From Arenibacterium halophilum (lineage in GTDB: Bacteria > Pseudomonadota > Alphaproteobacteria > Rhodobacterales > Rhodobacteraceae), in the NCBI RefSeq assembly GCF_005938225.1, contig NZ_VCPC01000002.1, positions 496,001-560,000 of the forward strand: DNA of 64,000 bases. Reading direction: 5' to 3'. Under the pieces are notes generated by a model, which saw only the letters and a list, made by a program, of their open reading frames with translations, did not search any database and had not been told where the DNA came from. Shown piece after piece: positions 9,144 to 18,302 of this stretch; position 1 is the first letter of the stretch, and each line of letters starts with the position of its first letter. The position numbers were made by a program, and so were the translations under genes.

Positions 9144-10940
9144 CTAGTCCCAACAGCTGATCAGCACGGTCATGCCGGTGGCGATGCGGTTCATCTCGGC
9201 CGGGGGGATTGACCCGCGCTCGCCGCTTTGCGCGGGTGCAATTCCGGCGCGGTCCAGCACGGCGCGCAGGGCGGTGGCATCGGCGGCCAGGCTCACGTTC
9301 GCGGGCAGCTGCTGATTTTCGCCACCGGGGGCGGGCAGCAACATGCCGACCACGCCGCCGCTGATGTCGATCACCGGGCCACCGGCATCGCCGGGCTGCG
9401 CGTTCAGCGCCAGCCGGGCAAGTTCGGTTTCGCCTTGCAGGCCCTTGATGTCGGCCAGCGTGCCAAAGGTCAGCGTGGGCGCGCCCAGAACGCCGCCGTA
9501 GGAAAAGCCCGACACGGCGATATCCGATTGCAGCCGGGGCGCATCGTCGCGCAGCGCGGCCACGGCCAGCGGGGCCAGCGGACGGTTCGGTTTCAGTACG
9601 GCCACGCCAAGGCGGTCGTCACTCGCCACAACGCTCAGGTCGAAATCGTCATCGGCGGTCAACCGGGTGCAGCCCTGCAGCACTTCGGTGGTGGTCACAA
9701 CGGTGCCCGCCGTGTCGATGAAGAAGCCCGAGCGCGACAGGCGTGGCTTGCGGATTTCCAGCCCCGAGATCAGGTCGATATTCTGCTCGGCATCGCCTCC
9801 GGCCGCCGGGTCCAGTACGCCTTCGGTGCGGGCAAAGCTGGCTTTCATCGCGGCCAGAACCCGGTTGCGGCGGGGTTCGTCATTGGTCGGCCAGATCAGC
9901 GTAAAGCCCTTGATCTGCCCGTTCTCCAGCGCCGCCTGCGTGTAGGACACGATGCTGCCATTGCGCCCTTCGATGGTGAAACTGTCGCCACCGCGTTCAC
10001 GCGGGCCGTTCAGCGGCACGATTTCCAGCGTCTGCATGATGTCATAAAGACCATACAGTGTTGCCTGCGTGCCGGGCTGGCTGATCTGCAGAACACGGGC
10101 GCCCATGTCGCCAGTTGCGTCATAGTGGGCAAACGGCGGCTCGTAACGGGCGAATGCGACTTCGCCCATCGGCATGTCCATCGCGATTCCGGCCTGCGCA
10201 TCCCTGTGCGGCGCCATGCCGACCGAGATCAACGGCGCGTTATAGTCGTCCATCAGCATCTGGCGCTGCATCGTGGTCAGCACGCCGGTCTGATCCAGAC
10301 CTTTCGAGCCCTGCCATTCCGCCATCGAACCACGGGTGCCGCGCCCAAAGGCGCCATCAATGGCCGCGTTGTAAAACCCGGCCGCCTGCAACGCCACCTG
10401 AAGCTGCATCCGCTCTTCGCGGGACAGCAGGCTTTCGCTGCGCCGCGCGTCCGACACCGATTCCGGGTCAATCACAGGGGCAGGGGCCTGCGGGGCGGTT
10501 TCGGCCACCTGCGCGGGCTGCTCGGGTTGCTGTTCGGGTTCGGGCGTGGGCTCGGCCACCTGCTCGGGCTGCGTCTGGCCCGGCGCAGGCACGGCACCCT
10601 GACCCAGAACATTCGCGCCCACGGGCCAGAACTGCTGGCCCAGGTTCGACGAGAACGCGATAAAGGCATCCTGCGGAATCTGGCGCTCGGATTTATAGAC
10701 ACGCAGCGCCTGTTCCGCATCTTCGCGGGTGTAGGGGCCCAGCACGATACCGTACCAGTTTCCGCCCAGCGAAAAGCCGTTCACATCGGCCAGCGCACCG
10801 GCATACAGCCGCGCGCGTTCCTGCGCGACACGCAGGCTTGGATGGGCCTCGATCTGGAGCCAGACAACCTCCTGTTGGGCGGCGGCTGGTCGTATCAGAA
10901 CGGCCAGGGCGAACAATAGGGAAAGGGCTAAGCTCTTCAT
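9144..10940 (-). CDS. Exported SPOR / peptidoglycan-binding protein with inactive trypsin-like domain
   Basis: 598-residue exported protein with signal peptide SLALSLLFALAVLIRPAAAQ. Residues about 25-105 look like a SPOR domain (VAQERARLYA, NWYGIVLGPYTREDAEQAL), then a Pro/Glu/Gln-rich linker. A PG_binding_1 domain follows at about residues 175-235 (LQAAGFYNAAIDGAFGRGTR). The last ~220 residues have an HtrA/trypsin-like beta-barrel pattern. The catalytic triad is lost: where TNAHVV is expected it reads TTTEVL (Glu419 for His), where DLAVLK is expected it reads GVAVLK (Gly445 for Asp), and the GDSGGP motif is GDAGGP (Ala519 for Ser). The domains suggest a periplasmic, septal or cell-wall-bound scaffold rather than a protease. 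Confidence 0.85.
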   Translation of the reverse strand: MKSLALSLLFALAVLIRPAAAQQEVVWLQIEAHPSLRVAQERARLYAGALADVNGFSLGGNWYGIVLGPYTREDAEQALRVYKSERQIPQDAFIAFSSNLGQQFWPVGANVLGQGAVPAPGQTQPEQVAEPTPEPEQQPEQPAQVAETAPQAPAPVIDPESVSDARRSESLLSREERMQLQVALQAAGFYNAAIDGAFGRGTRGSMAEWQGSKGLDQTGVLTTMQRQMLMDDYNAPLISVGMAPHRDAQAGIAMDMPMGEVAFARYEPPFAHYDATGDMGARVLQISQPGTQATLYGLYDIMQTLEIVPLNGPRERGGDSFTIEGRNGSIVSYTQAALENGQIKGFTLIWPTNDEPRRNRVLAAMKASFARTEGVLDPAAGGDAEQNIDLISGLEIRKPRLSRSGFFIDTAGTVVTTTEVLQGCTRLTADDDFDLSVVASDDRLGVAVLKPNRPLAPLAVAALRDDAPRLQSDIAVSGFSYGGVLGAPTLTFGTLADIKGLQGETELARLALNAQPGDAGGPVIDISGGVVGMLLPAPGGENQQLPANVSLAADATALRAVLDRAGIAPAQSGERGSIPPAEMNRIATGMTVLISCWD

Positions 10941-11142
10941 CGTGCCTCATCTCAAATGGGTATCATCAGATCTGCGGCAGATAATCAGGAATGCAGGGTG
11001 AAATCCATGCCAATTGCGCACCATCAACGCGAGTTTTGCGGCGTTGACCCCATCCGGTCACAGGCATAGGAAAGGGCCCAAGCAAAAGCCCCCGGGGCCG
11101 GTGCCCCTGGCCCCCGTTGCGATGGCAGAAACGGAAGATGAC

Positions 11143-12066
11143 ATGATCGACAGCGCGCCGCGTTCATTCCAGGAAATCATCCTGCGGCTTCAGGCATATT
11201 GGGCCTCGAAAGGCTGTGCCGTGCTGCAACCCTATGACATGGAGGTCGGTGCCGGCACGTTCCACCCGGCCACCACGCTGCGCGCGCTTGGCTCGAACCC
11301 CTGGGCGGCGGCCTATGTTCAGCCCTCGCGCCGCCCGACCGACGGGCGGTACGGTGAAAACCCGAACCGGCTGCAACACTATTACCAGTACCAGGTGCTG
11401 ATCAAACCCAGCCCGCCCGACCTGCAAGACCTGTACCTTGGATCGCTCCGCGCCATCGGCATCGACATGGATCTGCACGACATCCGCTTTGTCGAGGACG
11501 ACTGGGAAAGCCCGACGCTGGGCGCTTGGGGCCTGGGCTGGGAAGTCTGGTGCGACGGCATGGAAGTGTCGCAGTTCACGTATTTTCAACAGGTTGGCGG
11601 CCATGACTGCGCGCCCGTCTCGGGCGAGCTGACGTACGGCCTGGAACGGCTGGCGATGTATGTGCTGGGGGTCGAGCATGTGATGGACATGCCCTACAAC
11701 GACCCGGGCGCGCCGATCCCGCTGTCCTATGGCGACGTGTTCCGCCAGACGGAAGAGGAATACGCGCGCTGGAACTTCGACGTCGCCAATACCGAGGTGC
11801 TGCTCGATCACTTTGTCGAGGCAGAGGCCGAGTGCAAGGCGATCCTGGATCAGGACGACACCGACCCGAAAACCGGCAAGCGTATCGTGATGGCGCATCC
11901 GGCCTATGACCAGTGCATCAAGGCCAGCCACATCTTCAACCTGCTGGACGCGCGCGGTGTGATTTCCGTCACTGAACGGCAGGCCTATATCGGGCGGGTC
12001 CGGGCGCTGGCCAAGCAATGCGCCGATGCCTTCGTGCGCACCGGTGCCGGTGGATACGAGGCATGA
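11143..12066 (+). CDS. glyQ: Glycine--tRNA ligase alpha subunit
   Basis: Catalytic alpha subunit of the bacterial alpha2beta2 glycyl-tRNA synthetase (class II), about 307 residues, as usual. Conserved GlyQ sequence is plain throughout: [53 protein letters not shown]. The start at 11143 is favoured by ACGGAAGATGAC directly upstream and by where GlyQ homology begins; in-frame starts further upstream (11014, 11122) give a Pro/Lys-rich non-homologous lead. The beta subunit glyS lies two genes downstream. The stop overlaps the next start by 4 bases. Confidence 0.96.
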   Translation: MIDSAPRSFQEIILRLQAYWASKGCAVLQPYDMEVGAGTFHPATTLRALGSNPWAAAYVQPSRRPTDGRYGENPNRLQHYYQYQVLIKPSPPDLQDLYLGSLRAIGIDMDLHDIRFVEDDWESPTLGAWGLGWEVWCDGMEVSQFTYFQQVGGHDCAPVSGELTYGLERLAMYVLGVEHVMDMPYNDPGAPIPLSYGDVFRQTEEEYARWNFDVANTEVLLDHFVEAEAECKAILDQDDTDPKTGKRIVMAHPAYDQCIKASHIFNLLDARGVISVTERQAYIGRVRALAKQCADAFVRTGAGGYEA

Positions 12067-12593
12067 ATGGCAAGGCGATTGTTGCGGTGCTGACGCTGTC
12101 TGCGGCCCTGGCTGGCGGGGCGTTGTATTACCTTCAGGTCTACGGCTATTATCACGAGGTTGAGGCCAAGCCCGACCCCGTGTCGCTGGTGCTGCTGGCC
12201 GACAACCTTCCCGAACCGATCCTGGCCGAGAACTTTCAGGCGATTGACGCCGACAGTTCTCCGATCCGCTATCGCGCCTGTTTCACCACGCCTATGACGG
12301 TGGCAGTGCTTAGCGAAACCTATGTGATGGTCGACAACCCCAAACCGCTGAACGCGCCGGGCTGGTTCGATTGCTTCAACGCCGAAGCCATCGGCGCCGA
12401 GCTTGAGGCAGGCACCGCACTGGCCTTTCTGGGCCAGAAAAACGTGCATTTCGGGGTCGATCAGATTGTCGCCATCACCGACGACGGTCGCGGCTATATC
12501 TGGCACGAGCTGAACGAATGCGGCGAAAAATCCTATGACGGCACCGTGGTGGGCGAAGCCTGCCCCGATCGCCCCGCCGGAGTGTCGCAGTGA
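12063..12593 (+). CDS. Small membrane-anchored protein between glyQ and glyS (DUF6446-like)
   Basis: 176-residue protein with one N-terminal membrane segment or uncleaved signal ([23 protein letters not shown]) and a periplasmic domain containing paired Cys residues ([30 protein letters not shown]), which suggests disulfides. I believe it corresponds to the conserved Rhodobacterales family DUF6446, found between glyQ and glyS in that order, but this is recall and not checked. Its ATG overlaps the glyQ stop (ATGA) and its stop overlaps the next GTG, so it is translationally coupled on both sides. Function unknown. Confidence 0.75.
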   Translation: MNGKAIVAVLTLSAALAGGALYYLQVYGYYHEVEAKPDPVSLVLLADNLPEPILAENFQAIDADSSPIRYRACFTTPMTVAVLSETYVMVDNPKPLNAPGWFDCFNAEAIGAELEAGTALAFLGQKNVHFGVDQIVAITDDGRGYIWHELNECGEKSYDGTVVGEACPDRPAGVSQ

Positions 12594-13252
12594 GCCTGAC
12601 CGACGCCGAACGCAAAGCCCGCCGCAAGGCGCGCCGCCGGCTGGCCCGCGCTCGGGCCGAAGGCATGTTGTCCGGCGTCGTCTCGATGCTGCGCCCCGGA
12701 GATGTGGCGGTGGATTGCGGCGCCAACGTGGGCGAGGTCGCGGCGCAGCTGGCAGCAACTGGCGCCCGCGTTCATGCGTTCGAACCCGATCCGCTGGCCT
12801 TTGCCGCCCTGTCGGATCGGCTGGGCAAAGCCGACAACGTGACGCTGCATTACGCCGCCGTCGGCCCCGAGGCCGGGCAGGGCGCCCTGCATCGCGCTAC
12901 CGATTTCGCCGACGATCCCACCGCGCGCACCACCCGCAGCACATTGGTGCCGGGCGGGGCGGGTATGGACAGCGCCGATACGCTGCCGGTTCAGGTGGTC
13001 GACCTGCCGGATTTCCTGCGGACCTGCTTGAAATCACACGATGATATCGCCTTTCTCAAGCTCGACATCGAAGGCGCCGAACTGGCGCTGCTCGACCGGC
13101 TGGACCGCGACGGGCTGTTGCACCGCATCCGCCTGACCGTTGCCGAAACACACGAGGGCAAGTTTCCGGCCCTGCGCGCCAGCTACAAGGCGCTGCGCGA
13201 CCGGATCGCTGCCACCTACCCGAAAACCCGCGTCAACCTTGAATGGACATGA
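12590..13252 (+). CDS. FkbM-family methyltransferase
   Basis: 220-residue SAM-dependent methyltransferase of the FkbM type. Motif I is seen as VAVDCGANVGEVAAQLA followed by the acidic HAFEPDPLAF (ribose-binding) strand; motif IV region is AFLKLDIEGAELALL, characteristic of FkbM proteins. The N-terminus is basic (AERKARRKARRRLARARAEG). The GTG start at 12590 overlaps the stop of the preceding gene by 4 bases. FkbM proteins methylate hydroxyls of diverse sugars, lipids or natural products; the substrate here is not predictable. Its place inside the gly operon appears to be positional rather than functional. Confidence 0.85.
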   Translation: MSLTDAERKARRKARRRLARARAEGMLSGVVSMLRPGDVAVDCGANVGEVAAQLAATGARVHAFEPDPLAFAALSDRLGKADNVTLHYAAVGPEAGQGALHRATDFADDPTARTTRSTLVPGGAGMDSADTLPVQVVDLPDFLRTCLKSHDDIAFLKLDIEGAELALLDRLDRDGLLHRIRLTVAETHEGKFPALRASYKALRDRIAATYPKTRVNLEWT

Positions 13253-13280
13253 CGCCGCCGCCTGACGAGGGATACCGCCC

Positions 13281-15338
13281 ATGCCCGATTTGCTGATCGA
13301 ACTCTTCTCCGAGGAAATCCCCGCGCGGATGCAGACCCGCGCCGCCGAGGATCTGAAAAAGCGCATGACCGATGCGCTGGTCGAGGCCGGGCTGACCTAT
13401 GCGGGCGCCGCCTCCTTTTCCACGCCGCGCCGTCTGGTGCTGACGGTGGGCGGGTTGCTCGCGGCCTCGCCCGCGCAGCGCGAAGAACGCAAGGGCCCCC
13501 GCTTCGATGCGCCCGAAAAGGCAATCGAAGGCTTCCTGCGCGGGGCAGGCGTGACACGCGAGGCGTTGATTGAACGCGACACGCCCAAGGGCGCGGTGTT
13601 CTTTGCCGTGATCGACAAGCCGGGCCGCCCCGCCGCCGAAATCGTGGCCGAGGCGCTGGAACAGGTGATCCGCGATTTCCCCTGGCCCAAGTCGATGCGC
13701 TGGGGCAGCGGCAGCCTGCGCTGGGTCCGGCCGCTGCATTCGATCCTGTGCATCCTGACGGATGAGGCAGGTGCCGAGGTGGTGCCGCTGAACATCGACG
13801 GCATCCCGTCGGGCAATACCACGCGCGGCCATCGCTTCATGGCGCCGGACGCGTTTTCTGTTTCGTCGTTCGAGGATTACGAGGCGAAGCTCAAGCGTGC
13901 CCATGTCACGCTCTCGGCGCAGGAACGCGCCGATCAGATCAAATCCGACGCCGAAAACCTGGCCTTCGCCGCCGGGCTTGAAGTGGTCGAAGATGCCGCG
14001 CTGCTGGCCGAAGTCGCCGGGCTGGTCGAGAAGCCCGTCGTGCTGATGGGTGACATCGGTGCCGATTTCCTGACCCTGCCGCCCGAGGTGCTGCAAACCA
14101 GCATGCGTGAGCATCAGAAATTCTTTTCCGTGCGCAACGCGAAAACCGGTCGGATCGAGAAATTCATTACCGTCGCCAACCGCGAAACCGCCGACAATGG
14201 CGCAACCATCCTTGCGGGCAACCAGAAGGTGCTGGCGGCGCGGCTGTCGGACGCGAAATTCTTCTGGGAAAACGATCTGCGCGTTGCCAAGGCCGACATC
14301 AACGCCTGGGTGCAATCGCTTGAAAACGTGACCTTCCACAACAAACTGGGCAGCCAGGCCGAGCGCATTTCCCGCATCGCCGCGCTGGCGCGGGAACTGG
14401 CCCCGGTGACCGGTGCCGATGCCGAGGCCGCCGATCAGGCCGCGCGACTGGCCAAGGCCGATCTGTCGTCGGAAATGGTCTATGAATTCCCCGAACTTCA
14501 GGGGCTTATGGGGCGGTATTACATCGAATCCGCAGGCCTTCCGGAAGATGTGGCCGCCGTGGCCCAGGATCACTATTCCCCGCTCGGCCCGTCCGACACC
14601 GTGCCGACCGCGCCCTTGTCGGTCACGGTCGCGCTTGCCGACAAGCTCGACACGCTGGCCGGGTTCTGGGCGATTGACGAAAAACCGACCGGCTCCAAAG
14701 ACCCCTTCGCCCTGCGCCGCGCCGCGCTGGGGGTGATCCGGCTGGTGCTGGAGAACGGGTTGGCGCTGTCGCTGGGCGAGGCGATTGCTCGGGCCAACTC
14801 GGGTGCCGATGTGGCTGATCTGACAGGGTTCTTCCACGACCGCCTGAAGGTCTACCTGCGCGATCAGGGAATCCGGCATGACATCATCGACGCCTGCATC
14901 GCGATGCCGGGCAATGACGATCTGGCCTTGCTGGCGCGGCGGGCGCAGGCGCTGAGCGACGTGCTGAAAACCGAAGACGGCGAAAACCTGTTGCAAGGGT
15001 TCAAGCGTGCCAACAACATCCTCAGCCAGGCCGAGGCCAAGGACGGCGTGGAATATTCCTTTGGCGCCGACCGCAAACTGGCGCGCGACCCGGCGGAAGT
15101 GGCTTTGTTCGATGCGCTCGATGCCGCCGAGGCGCGGATTGCCCCGGCGCTCAAGGCGCAGGATTTCGCCGAGGCGATGGCGGCAATGGCCGCCCTGCGC
15201 GGGCCGGTTGACGGGTTCTTTGACGCGGTGATGATCAACGATGAAAACGACATCGTTCGCCGCAACCGTCTGAATCTGCTTAGCCAAATTCGCCAGACTT
15301 GCACCCGCGTCGCCGACCTGACCAAGATCGAGGGGTGA
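13281..15338 (+). CDS. glyS: Glycine--tRNA ligase beta subunit
   Basis: Beta subunit of the tetrameric glycyl-tRNA synthetase, 685 residues, responsible for tRNA recognition; expected length. The N-terminus PDLLIELFSEEIPARMQ, the WPKSMRWGSGSLRWVRPLHS segment and the anticodon-binding-like C-terminal DALR region (FFDAVMINDENDIVRRNRL) are all typical. GAGGGATACCGCCC precedes the ATG. It is the last gene of the glyQ operon; the 240 bases after it contain two copies of a palindromic repeat. Confidence 0.97.
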   Translation: MPDLLIELFSEEIPARMQTRAAEDLKKRMTDALVEAGLTYAGAASFSTPRRLVLTVGGLLAASPAQREERKGPRFDAPEKAIEGFLRGAGVTREALIERDTPKGAVFFAVIDKPGRPAAEIVAEALEQVIRDFPWPKSMRWGSGSLRWVRPLHSILCILTDEAGAEVVPLNIDGIPSGNTTRGHRFMAPDAFSVSSFEDYEAKLKRAHVTLSAQERADQIKSDAENLAFAAGLEVVEDAALLAEVAGLVEKPVVLMGDIGADFLTLPPEVLQTSMREHQKFFSVRNAKTGRIEKFITVANRETADNGATILAGNQKVLAARLSDAKFFWENDLRVAKADINAWVQSLENVTFHNKLGSQAERISRIAALARELAPVTGADAEAADQAARLAKADLSSEMVYEFPELQGLMGRYYIESAGLPEDVAAVAQDHYSPLGPSDTVPTAPLSVTVALADKLDTLAGFWAIDEKPTGSKDPFALRRAALGVIRLVLENGLALSLGEAIARANSGADVADLTGFFHDRLKVYLRDQGIRHDIIDACIAMPGNDDLALLARRAQALSDVLKTEDGENLLQGFKRANNILSQAEAKDGVEYSFGADRKLARDPAEVALFDALDAAEARIAPALKAQDFAEAMAAMAALRGPVDGFFDAVMINDENDIVRRNRLNLLSQIRQTCTRVADLTKIEG

Positions 15339-15458
15339 GGCGCGTCCCGGAAACGCTCCAGTGGAGCGTTCCAGCGCCGAACGGGCGGAGCCCAGGGGTC
15401 AAGGCGCGCCCGGAAACGCTCCAGTGGAGCGTTTCAGCGCCGAACGGGCGGAGCCCAG
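15339..15458 (+). repeat. Two tandem copies of a palindrome-containing intergenic repeat
   Basis: Copy 1 spans about 15339-15395 and copy 2 about 15403-15458, near-identical (one base inserted or lost near the start, and one C/T change after the palindrome). Each holds AACGCTCCAGTGGAGCGTT, an inverted repeat with 9-base arms about a single central G, then CAGCGCCGAACGGGCGGAG. No open frame of merit covers it. It resembles short interspersed REP-like elements of Rhodobacterales; it may also act as a 3' structure for glyS mRNA. Confidence 0.85.
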
Positions 15459-15578
15459 CGAGGCGCTAAAGCACCCCTTTAGCCCTACCTGATGTCATTT
15501 TCGTAACGGTCAGCGTGGGCTCCCCCTTGCGTCGGCAAGTGTCTGGCCTATTCTGCCCGCATCACGAAAGGTGCTGCA

Positions 15579-18179
15579 GTGCAGAATTCTCCTGATGTCA
15601 TGCCGATCACGGCCAAGGCCAACCTCGCGACCGACTCTCACGGCGGGCGGGCGAAATGCCTGCAGCGTCTGGTCCGGCTTGATCTGCCGGTGCCGCATTC
15701 GGTCGCGTTGTCCTTTGACGCGGTGCACGCCATCGCCAACGGTGTGATGCCGGATATCGCGGGAATTGTGGGGCAGTTCACTTCGGGTGCGCTGCTGTGT
15801 GTGCGGCCCTCGTCGGCCGATCCCGATTGGGGCGGGCCGGGTGCGGTGCTGAACGTGGGTATGAATGATGCCCAGCACGTGCGCCTCAGCAACACGCTCG
15901 GCCACGATGCGGCGACGGCACTCTATTCACGGTTTGTTCAGGCATACGGGATACATGTGGCCCGGCTGGACCCGGATATCTTCGACGATTTCAGCGGCAC
16001 GGATGAAGATACGCTGCGCGACATTCTTGCCGCTTACGAGGCAGAGGCCGACGAAAGGTTTCCGCAGGATATCGAAACTCAGCTGACTGGGGTGCTCCGG
16101 TCGATGGCGCGGGCTTGGGATGGCACCTCGGCCCGGCTGCTGCGGGCTGCGCGTGGCGCGCCACCCGACGCGGGGTTGGGGCTGGTGGTGCAGCAGATGA
16201 TCTCTGGCTTTGGGCAGGGGGAATGCGGGTCGGGCGTGTTCCAGCTGGTCAATACCAGCACCGGCGCCGCGCAGATCACGGGCCGTTACCTCAGCCAAAG
16301 CCAGGGCCGCGAGGCGCTGGGCGCAGGGGCGGGCGCGCTGTATCTCGAACGGGATGAACGGGGCCGGTCTTTGGAAGATGCCGCACCGGGGGCGTTTGCC
16401 GCGCTCAAGGCGCATGCGGCGTTGATGCGGCAGAAGCTGCGCGAAGAGATGCAGATCGAATTCGTGATCGCAGACGGGAAGGTGCATATTCTGGACGGCG
16501 TTCGCGTGCCGCGCTCGGCCCATGCGGCGGTGCGGATCGCTGTGCGGCTGGCGAGTGACGACATCATCACCCCGCAAGAGGCGGTGATGCGGGTGGAACC
16601 CAACATGCTCACCGAATTGTTGCACCGGCAGGTCGACCCCGAGGCCGAGCGCGATGTATTGGGCACCGGCATCGCGGCCAGCCCTGGCGCGGCGACCGGG
16701 CGCATCGTGTTCAGCGCGATCGAGGCGCAGGCGAGTGCGGCCCGCCGCGAGCCCTGCGTGCTGGTGCGGCGCGAAACCTCGCCCGAGGATGTGCGCGGCA
16801 TGCATGCCTCTGTGGCCGTGTTGACGGAACGTGGCGGGATGACCAGCCACGCCGCCGTGATCGGGCGTGGGATGGGTCTGCCCTGTATCGTGGGCGCGTC
16901 GTCCTTGCGGTTCGATACACGCGCGGGGCAGATCATCGCGGCTGACGGGCGCGTGCTGAAAGCGGGTGACATTATCACCATTGACGGCAGTTCAGGCGAA
17001 ATCCTTGCCGGGTCGCCCAGCATGTTGGAGCCCGCGCAGGACGATGCGTTCCAGCGGTTGATGGCCTGGGCCGACGCGGAACGCGATATCGGCATCCGCG
17101 CCAATGCCGACACACCCGAAGACGCGCAGACCGCGCGCAACTTCAACGCGCAGGGCATCGGGCTGTGTCGGACCGAGCATATGTTCTTTGATCCCGCGCG
17201 CCTGATCGTGATGCGCGAGATGATCTTTGCCGAAACCAGTTCGGGCCGCGCCTCGGTTCTGGAACGGCTGCTGCCGATGCAACGTGATGATTTCACGCAG
17301 CTTTTCCGCATCATGGAAGGGCAGCCGGTGTGTATCCGTCTGTTCGATCCGCCGTTGCACGAATTCCTGCCCACCACCCGCGATGGTCAGCTGCAACTGG
17401 CCGAGGCGCTGGACATCCCGATCAGCGCGGTGACGCGGCGCGTGGACCAGATGCGCGAACACAATCCCATGCTGGGGCTGCGCGGTGTTCGGCTGGGCGT
17501 GACGGTGCCGGAAATCTATGACATGCAGGCGCGCGCCATCTTCGAGGCGACGATCGAAGCCAGCCGCGATGGCGCCCCGGTGGTGCCCGAGATCATGATC
17601 CCGCTTGTGTCGGCCAAGCGCGAGGTCGAGCTGGTGAAATCCCGCATCGACGCGGTGGCCACCGCCGTGCGGTCCGAGCGCGGGCAGGATTTCGACTATC
17701 GCCTTGGCGTGATGGTGGAAACGCCGCGCGCCGCGTTGCGGGCGCAGGACATCGCGGCCCACGCGGCGTTCCTTAGTTTTGGCACCAACGACCTGACCCA
17801 GATGACCTATGGCTTGTCGCGCGACGATGCGGGGCGGTTCATGTCGGCCTACGTCCAGCAGGGCGTGTTCCCCGAAGACCCGTTCCACGTGATGGATCAG
17901 GACGGCGTGGGCGAGCTGCTGAAGCTGGGCGCCTCGCGCGGGCGGGCGGCGAAGCCGGGAATCACCCTTTCGATCTGTGGCGAACATGGCGGCAATCCCG
18001 AATCGATTGCCTTCTGTCGCGAGGCCGGATTCGACTATGTGTCGTGTTCGCCCTTCCGTGTCCCGGTTGCGCGGCTTGCGGCGGCGCAACTGGCGATAAA
18101 CCACAAGATGGGCGATCAGAAATCATCCCTCGCCCAGATGTTGTTAAAGTGGAGACCGCGCGCGCGTCGCCAAGCCTGA
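15579..18179 (+). CDS. Pyruvate phosphate dikinase-like PEP-utilising enzyme
   Basis: 866-residue protein with PPDK domain order. The C-terminal TIM barrel is well kept (GIGLCRTEHMFF, LSFGTNDLTQMTYGLSRDD, SICGEHGGNP), as is the phosphohistidine swivel loop (LTERGGMTSHAAVIGRGMG, His near residue 424). The N-terminal ATP-grasp half diverges: the usual RSGA...SMPGMMDTVLNLG region reads RPSSADPDWGGPGAVLNVG, and the LQTR-type ATP-binding strand reads ILDGVRV. Real PPDK (PEP/pyruvate interconversion with ATP and phosphate) is therefore not certain. The GTG start at 15579 has GAAAGG upstream; an ATG at 15600 is the alternative. It stands alone after glyS. Confidence 0.8.
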   Translation: MQNSPDVMPITAKANLATDSHGGRAKCLQRLVRLDLPVPHSVALSFDAVHAIANGVMPDIAGIVGQFTSGALLCVRPSSADPDWGGPGAVLNVGMNDAQHVRLSNTLGHDAATALYSRFVQAYGIHVARLDPDIFDDFSGTDEDTLRDILAAYEAEADERFPQDIETQLTGVLRSMARAWDGTSARLLRAARGAPPDAGLGLVVQQMISGFGQGECGSGVFQLVNTSTGAAQITGRYLSQSQGREALGAGAGALYLERDERGRSLEDAAPGAFAALKAHAALMRQKLREEMQIEFVIADGKVHILDGVRVPRSAHAAVRIAVRLASDDIITPQEAVMRVEPNMLTELLHRQVDPEAERDVLGTGIAASPGAATGRIVFSAIEAQASAARREPCVLVRRETSPEDVRGMHASVAVLTERGGMTSHAAVIGRGMGLPCIVGASSLRFDTRAGQIIAADGRVLKAGDIITIDGSSGEILAGSPSMLEPAQDDAFQRLMAWADAERDIGIRANADTPEDAQTARNFNAQGIGLCRTEHMFFDPARLIVMREMIFAETSSGRASVLERLLPMQRDDFTQLFRIMEGQPVCIRLFDPPLHEFLPTTRDGQLQLAEALDIPISAVTRRVDQMREHNPMLGLRGVRLGVTVPEIYDMQARAIFEATIEASRDGAPVVPEIMIPLVSAKREVELVKSRIDAVATAVRSERGQDFDYRLGVMVETPRAALRAQDIAAHAAFLSFGTNDLTQMTYGLSRDDAGRFMSAYVQQGVFPEDPFHVMDQDGVGELLKLGASRGRAAKPGITLSICGEHGGNPESIAFCREAGFDYVSCSPFRVPVARLAAAQLAINHKMGDQKSSLAQMLLKWRPRARRQA

Positions 18180-18302
18180 CCTGACAAGCAGGCCTTTGCC
18201 TGCGACACCCTGACGTTCTGGCCATTCATGTGTTGTTCATGTATCAGCCTGCGAGTGCTTTTCGCGGGCGTGTGGTTTTTATTTGGCCTGATGGGGGTAA
18301 TT

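Noticed and set aside
13233-15287. A 684-codon minus-strand open frame opposite glyS
   Set aside because: Antisense shadow of glyS, no domain recognised.
15339-15458. CRISPR-like direct repeats
   Set aside because: Only two copies, with a 7-base gap rather than a spacer of uniform length, and no cas genes.
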